The notes under the pieces: generated by a model
Told to the model about the DNA's origin: nothing
The model's database searches: none
What the model saw: the letters and a program-made list of their open reading frames with translations, nothing else
Program-made: the position numbers and the translations under genes
From: Pseudomonas sp. BP8
GTDB taxonomy: Bacteria > Pseudomonadota > Gammaproteobacteria > Pseudomonadales > Pseudomonadaceae
NCBI RefSeq assembly: GCF_017875955.1
Contig: NZ_JAGINK010000001.1
Span: 2,944,501 to 3,008,500 of the forward strand
Direction of reading: 5' to 3'
Length of the DNA stretch: 64,000 bases
In this document: piece after piece, positions 59,657-64,000 of the stretch
Numbering within the stretch: the first letter of the stretch is position 1
Layout: every line of letters starts with the position of its first letter

Positions 59657-61368
59657 AGCATCCATCCCCAACAACGCGCCTTGACTGTGACCTGCTGGTG
59701 ATCGGCTCGGGCGCTTCCGGCCTGGCTGCGGCGGTCACCGCCGCTTCGCAGGGTTTGAAGGTCATCGTGGTGGAAAAACACGCGACCTTTGGCGGTGCCA
59801 CGGCTTGGTCGGGAGGCTGGCTATGGGTACCCGGCAACCCGTTGGCCAAACGTGCAGGCATCCATGAAGATCCTCAACAGCCGCGCACCTACCTCAAACA
59901 TGAGCTGGGTGATCGCTACGACGCGGAACGGGTCGAGGCTTTTTTACACAATGCGCCGCGCATGGTGGCGTTCTTTGAGCAGAACACCGCCGTGCAGTGG
60001 TTGGACGGCAACGGCATTCCTGATATCCACGGCACTGTCCCAGGCGCGGCGAGCCAAGGCCACCAGGTGATCGCCGCACCGTATGACGCTCGCGAAATGG
60101 GGCCGCTGATCCGGCGCATGCGCAAGACCATGAAAGAGACTTCGTTCCTCGGCATGCCGATCATGGCCGGCGCTGACCTGGGCGCGTTCCTGAGCATGAC
60201 CCGCTCGCTGAAATCCTTCCTGCATGTGAGCAAACGCGTCTTGCGTCACTTGCGCGATCTGCTCCTGCATGGCCGCGCCATGCACCTGGTCAATGGCGTG
60301 GCGCTGGTGGCGCGGCTGGCCAAGTCGGCGGTCGACCTTGGAGTAACGCTGATCGAGTCGGCACCGGCGCGCAAACTGATCACTGAACAGGGCAGGGTGC
60401 TGGGGGCATGGGTCGACACACCCGATGGGCCAATCGAGATTCATGCCAGCAAGGGCGTAGTGTTGGCTGCGGGCGGCTTTCCCAACGACAAGGCCAGACG
60501 CAAGGCGCTGTTCCCGCGTACGCCTTGCGATAACGACCACCTTGCGTTGCCGCCGGTGGAGTGCTCGGGCGACGGTATCTCGCTTGGCGAATCGGCCGGC
60601 GGCGTGCTGGAGGTGGACGTTGCATCGCCTGTGGCATGGGCGCCGGTCTCACTGGTGCGCCATGCCGACGGCAGCAGCGGGCATTTCCCGCACATCATCG
60701 ACCGGGCCAAGCCTGGCCTGATCGGGGTGCTGTCTACCGGCAAGCGCTTCGTCAACGAAGCCGACGGCTACTACGACTACACCGCCGCCATGGTCGCCGC
60801 AGCCCCTGAAGGCGAAGAGGTGGCCTCATGGCTGATCTGCGATCACCGCTTCCAGCGACGGTTCGGGCTGGGTTACTCGCGCCCATTTCCGCTGCCGGTG
60901 GGGCCGGCGGTGCGCAGTGGTTATCTGCAGCGTGGCGACTCGATCGAGGCGCTGGCCAAGGCGTGTGGCATCGATCCCGCTGGGCTGGTGGAAACCGTGC
61001 GCACCTTCAATGCGCATGCGCGGCGGGGGGAGGACCCTGAGTTCGGTCGCGGCTCGACCCCCTACAACCGCAAGCAGGGCGATCCGTTGGTGACCGTGGG
61101 CAACCCCTGCGTGGCACCGATCGAGCATGGCCCGTTCTACGCGGTCAAGGTGCGCCCGGGCAGCTTTGGCACCTTCGCCGGGCTGAAAACCAATGGCCAC
61201 GCGCAGGTGCTGGATGCGCGCGGCGCGGTGATTGCCGGGCTGTATGCGGTGGGCACGGACATGGCCAGCGTCATGGGCGGGTTTTATCCCTCGGGTGGGA
61301 TCAACCTCGGCCCGGCCATGACCTTTGGCTATGTTGCCGGGCTGCATGCGGCGGGGGCAGCGGTCTAA
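59653..61368 (+). CDS. FAD-binding dehydrogenase (fumarate reductase / 3-ketosteroid dehydrogenase-like)
   Basis: Flavoprotein of 571 residues starting at GTG 59653. FAD loop: LLVIGSGASGLAAAVTAASQ with GGATAWSGGWLWVPGN, a hallmark of the 3-ketosteroid delta-1-dehydrogenase/FRD flavoprotein family. The C-terminal SVMGGFYPSGGINLGPAMTF closes the FAD site. Mid-region GKRFVNEADGYYDYTAAM belongs to the substrate domain. It oxidises or reduces a C-C bond next to a keto group. Translational coupling to IclR and a divergent sugar-type oxidoreductase/isomerase pair suggest a cyclic keto-polyol or similar substrate rather than a steroid. Confidence 0.87.
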   Translation: MKHPSPTTRLDCDLLVIGSGASGLAAAVTAASQGLKVIVVEKHATFGGATAWSGGWLWVPGNPLAKRAGIHEDPQQPRTYLKHELGDRYDAERVEAFLHNAPRMVAFFEQNTAVQWLDGNGIPDIHGTVPGAASQGHQVIAAPYDAREMGPLIRRMRKTMKETSFLGMPIMAGADLGAFLSMTRSLKSFLHVSKRVLRHLRDLLLHGRAMHLVNGVALVARLAKSAVDLGVTLIESAPARKLITEQGRVLGAWVDTPDGPIEIHASKGVVLAAGGFPNDKARRKALFPRTPCDNDHLALPPVECSGDGISLGESAGGVLEVDVASPVAWAPVSLVRHADGSSGHFPHIIDRAKPGLIGVLSTGKRFVNEADGYYDYTAAMVAAAPEGEEVASWLICDHRFQRRFGLGYSRPFPLPVGPAVRSGYLQRGDSIEALAKACGIDPAGLVETVRTFNAHARRGEDPEFGRGSTPYNRKQGDPLVTVGNPCVAPIEHGPFYAVKVRPGSFGTFAGLKTNGHAQVLDARGAVIAGLYAVGTDMASVMGGFYPSGGINLGPAMTFGYVAGLHAAGAAV

Positions 61369-61467
61369 ATCAAGCATCAAACCTGCCAGCGCGCCGCGTA
61401 CCCTGGAGGAGCGGCGGTGCGGCGATCCGAATTGCCCCGCGAGGCGGCTGGTCCAGCCATAAGGGTG

Positions 61468-61594
61468 AATGGCACCGGCTTTGCCGGTGTTCGCGGGGCA
61501 AGCCCGCTCCTACAGGCTTAAAGTGATCTTCACAGCGACGCCATCCCTGTAGGAGCGGGCTTGCCCCGCGAACACCGGCAAAGCCGGTGCCATT
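61468..61594. repeat. REP pair with extended flanks
   Basis: Inverted arms of about 49 bases at 61468-61516 and 61546-61594: AATGGCACCGGCTTTGCCGG then the REP, and its inverse. It lies between convergent genes. A degenerate REP precedes it near 61400-61450. Confidence 0.92.
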
Positions 61595-61628
61595 CAGCGC
61601 AGGGGCTGGATTGGCCCCTTCGCGTGGA

Positions 61629-64000
61629 TCAGAAGTCCCAGCGCGTGGTCAGCATGAAGTTGCGCGGTTCGCCATAGGCTGCGGAGTTATAGAAGCCGAT
61701 GTTGGTGTAGTAGGACTTGTCGAACACGTTGTTGGCGTTCAGCGTGGCCGACAGGTGCTGGCTGAACTGGTAACGCGCCATGGCATCGACCAGCCAGTAC
61801 GCCTTTTGCGAGAACTCCTCGTAGCGCCCGCGCGGCGAATTGTAGATGTCCTGCCAGCCCATGCTCTGCCAGCGCGCGCCGCCACCCAGGGTCAGCCGGT
61901 CGAGGGCGCCGGTCAGCTTGTAGGTGGTGTACAGCGTGACCTGGTCTTCCGGCTCGAAGGTGGAGATCTTCACGTCTTTATCGTCGCGCACCACTTTGTG
62001 GGTGTAGCCGGCTTGCACCTGCCAGCCTGGCATCAGCTCGCCGGACGCCTCGATCTCGTAGCCCTTGGTGACCGCCTGGGTCCCCTTGAAGGCATAGTTG
62101 TTTGGGGTTGGCTGACGGTTGTTGTAGTCATCGTCAGACACCGAGCGGTTGTCTTCATGAATCTCGAAGTAGGCCGCGCTGGCATTCAAACGGCCATCGA
62201 GAAACTCGGCCTTGAGGCCGATCTCGTAGTTCTGGCCTTCGTCCGGCTCGAGCAGCTTGTCGTCGCGATCGCGGTTGTAGTTTTCCTGCGGCATGAAGAT
62301 GTCGGTGTAGCTGGCGTACACCGAGTAAGTGTCGTTGAGGTCGTACACGGCGCCCACGTAAGGCACGAAGCGGCCGCTTTCCTTGTAGGACGGGGTGATA
62401 CCGGTGAGTTGGTAATTGACCACGCGGCCGCCGAGCAACACCTTCAAGTCGTCGCTGACGTTCAGCCGGGTGGTGACGTAGGTGCCGGTCTGGCGCACCG
62501 TGTCGTCGATACGTTGGGTCTGCGGGCCCCAATCGGGCTCGGCCAGGTTGCCGTGCCAGTTGTTGAAATCGACCACGTTCGGGCCGCGGGTGGTGTAGTC
62601 CCAGTAGCCTTTGCCCTTCCAGTTGGACGTAGCGATGGAGCCGCCGAGCACCAACTCATGTTCGCGGCCGAACAGGCTGAACGGACCTGAGACATACAGG
62701 TCGGCGGAATCGCTGACGGTTTCGCCGGTGTACTTGCCGGCGGTGATCGACGAGGTGCCATCGGCATTCGGCGTGCTGCCCTGGATCGAGCCCATGGCCG
62801 CGTGGTAGCCGTTGATCTTGTGATCGAGCTGCAGCTTGCTGACCCAGCCGTTGCTGAAGTTGTGCTCGAGGATGGCGAACACGGTTCGCGTGTACTGCTC
62901 CCAGCTGCTCCAGTTGGCGGCGTTGTTGAACGAGCGCGAGACGTGGTTGCGGTCGCCGTTGGCGTTGATCAGCGGGAAGCTGCCTGACCAGGACGAGGCC
63001 TTGGGCAGGCTGTCCTGGTAGTCGCCGCCGACGGTGAGCAGGGTGTCCGGCGACAGGTCGAACTCGAGGATGCCGTAGTACACCGGGGTCTTGCGTGAGT
63101 AGCGGTCCATGAACGACTGCTTGTCCTGGTAGGCCGCCACGGCCCGGCCACGGACATTACCCGACTCCGTCAGCGGGCCGCTGAGGTCGAGCTCGCTGCG
63201 GTAGTTGTCCCAGGAACCGACACCGAGGCTGGCGTGGCCCTGGAACTGCGCGGTGGGCTTCTTGCGTACCAGGTTGATGGTCGCGCCCAGCGAGCCGGCG
63301 CCAGTGAGCAGGCCGGTGGCGCCCTTGAGGACCTCGACCCGGTCATAGATGGCCATGTCGCTGAGGGTGTTGCCGGCCGAATAGCCGACGTTGCGCGCCG
63401 TCGATGGGATCCCGTCGTACTGGAAGTTGTTGATCGAAAAGCCGCGCGCGTAATAGTTGCTGCGCTCGGTGTCGAAGGCCGACACGGTGATGCCTGGGGT
63501 GTGGCGCATGACATCGTCGACGCTGTTCAGGCCAAAGTCGTTCATGTGCTGGCGGGTGACGACGGTGATCGACTGCGGTGTTTCGCGTGGTGTCAGCACC
63601 AGGCGTGTGGCGGTGGCGATCGAACCTGGGGTGTAGGAGCCGGTGCCCTCACTGATCGTGCCCAGCTGGTTCGAGACGATTTCGGTGGTGCCCAGTTCCA
63701 GCACCGAGGCATCGCTCAGGCGCGGGCGCAGCGAGTAGCGGCCGTCGTCTTCACGTACCGCTTGCAGGCCAGAGTTGGCCAGCAGCACCTGCAGGCCGGT
63801 GTCGACCGCGTAGGCGCCATCCAGGCCGGTGGTGGCCTGCCCGCGGGTCAGCGTTGGGTCGAACGACAGCACCACGCCGCTTTCACTGGCAAAGCGGGTC
63901 AGGGCAGCTCCCAGGTCGCCGGCACCGATGTGGTACTGACGCACATTACCGTCATCGGCGTGTGCCGGCATGGCGGCAGTGAGGCCCAGCAAGGCAGAGT
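61629..64000 (-). CDS. TonB-dependent siderophore receptor, FpvA-like (5' end beyond window)
   Basis: Receptor of at least 790 residues; the start codon and first signal-peptide residues lie past 64000. The visible signal peptide end reads LLGLTAAMPAHADDG. STN domain: VRQYHIGAGDLGAALTRFAS. Plug: PQSITVVTRQHMNDFGLNSV and VEVLKGATGLLTGAGS. The barrel ends AAYGEPRNFMLTTRWDF, an FpvA-type ending with terminal Phe. Having an STN domain, it probably has its own FecR/sigma partners just outside the window. Confidence 0.92.
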   Translation of the reverse strand, partial: SALLGLTAAMPAHADDGNVRQYHIGAGDLGAALTRFASESGVVLSFDPTLTRGQATTGLDGAYAVDTGLQVLLANSGLQAVREDDGRYSLRPRLSDASVLELGTTEIVSNQLGTISEGTGSYTPGSIATATRLVLTPRETPQSITVVTRQHMNDFGLNSVDDVMRHTPGITVSAFDTERSNYYARGFSINNFQYDGIPSTARNVGYSAGNTLSDMAIYDRVEVLKGATGLLTGAGSLGATINLVRKKPTAQFQGHASLGVGSWDNYRSELDLSGPLTESGNVRGRAVAAYQDKQSFMDRYSRKTPVYYGILEFDLSPDTLLTVGGDYQDSLPKASSWSGSFPLINANGDRNHVSRSFNNAANWSSWEQYTRTVFAILEHNFSNGWVSKLQLDHKINGYHAAMGSIQGSTPNADGTSSITAGKYTGETVSDSADLYVSGPFSLFGREHELVLGGSIATSNWKGKGYWDYTTRGPNVVDFNNWHGNLAEPDWGPQTQRIDDTVRQTGTYVTTRLNVSDDLKVLLGGRVVNYQLTGITPSYKESGRFVPYVGAVYDLNDTYSVYASYTDIFMPQENYNRDRDDKLLEPDEGQNYEIGLKAEFLDGRLNASAAYFEIHEDNRSVSDDDYNNRQPTPNNYAFKGTQAVTKGYEIEASGELMPGWQVQAGYTHKVVRDDKDVKISTFEPEDQVTLYTTYKLTGALDRLTLGGGARWQSMGWQDIYNSPRGRYEEFSQKAYWLVDAMARYQFSQHLSATLNANNVFDKSYYTNIGFYNSAAYGEPRNFMLTTRWDF

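Overview
The window is a stretch of a high-GC Pseudomonas chromosome, most like the P. putida/fluorescens lineage. The evidence is the many 30-40 bp palindromic REP elements of the GTAGGAGCGGGCTTGCCCCG type, the repeated FecI/FecR/TonB-receptor modules, and small families typical of the genus (DUF1289, DUF2986, DUF3077/DUF6124-like). About 55 protein genes are supported. No tRNA, rRNA, CRISPR array or prophage was seen.

Layout. 1-2260: end of one sensor kinase and a complete PAS hybrid kinase. 2315-6379: Fur-controlled surface-signalling set 1 (receptor, FecR, ECF sigma; minus strand). 6442-7041: three small genes. 7151-9779: an inverted-repeat element whose left arm is split by a group IIC intron encoding a reverse transcriptase, with a REP pair in its centre. 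9782-16390: a probable sugar-acid or lactone catabolic cluster (two MFS carriers, LysR regulator, amidohydrolase, SDR, TIM-barrel isomerase). 16391-17020: a small gene behind a strongly structured leader. 17295-19460: chemoreceptor. 19544-23658: surface-signalling set 2. 23800-43169: genes for uptake and oxidation of quaternary or N-methylated amines (ProVWX-type ABC importer, BCCT carrier, Rieske oxygenase plus reductase, aldehyde dehydrogenase, two DAO-type flavoproteins, RidA, cupin, GlxA-type regulator). This stretch is interrupted at 39236-41034 by ten tandem 177-bp REP-pair units. 43352-44400: a solute-binding protein and a small conserved gene. 44552-48614: surface-signalling set 3. 48675-52451: a bufferin locus (bufA precursor, MNIO bufB, bufC, DoxX) divergent from an ECF sigma and NrsF-type anti-sigma. 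52474-53397: diguanylate cyclase. 53717-56524: an NRPS-like adenylation-carrier-acyltransferase fusion. 56558-61368: Gfo/Idh/MocA oxidoreductase and isomerase, divergent from IclR and a flavin dehydrogenase. 61629-64000: a fourth TonB receptor, cut by the window edge.

How the parts work together. Iron supply dominates: three complete sigma/anti-sigma/receptor units, each with a Fur-box-like site before the sigma gene, plus a fourth receptor. Two of the three receptors share a CTGAAAATAAAT motif just after the fecR stop codon, a good candidate for the sigma-dependent promoter. The amine region combines two import systems with a Rieske demethylation step and downstream flavin oxidation. The bufferin locus has matching GTAACC-N16-CGAA boxes on both sides of its divergent promoter region, which ties the ECF sigma to the precursor operon and probably to itself.

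The most unusual items are the adenylation-carrier-acyltransferase fusion, the bufferin locus with paired promoter boxes, the tandem REP-pair array, the intron-split inverted repeat, and the structured leader near 16.6 kb. Functions come from sequence motifs and recalled family knowledge; no database search was run.
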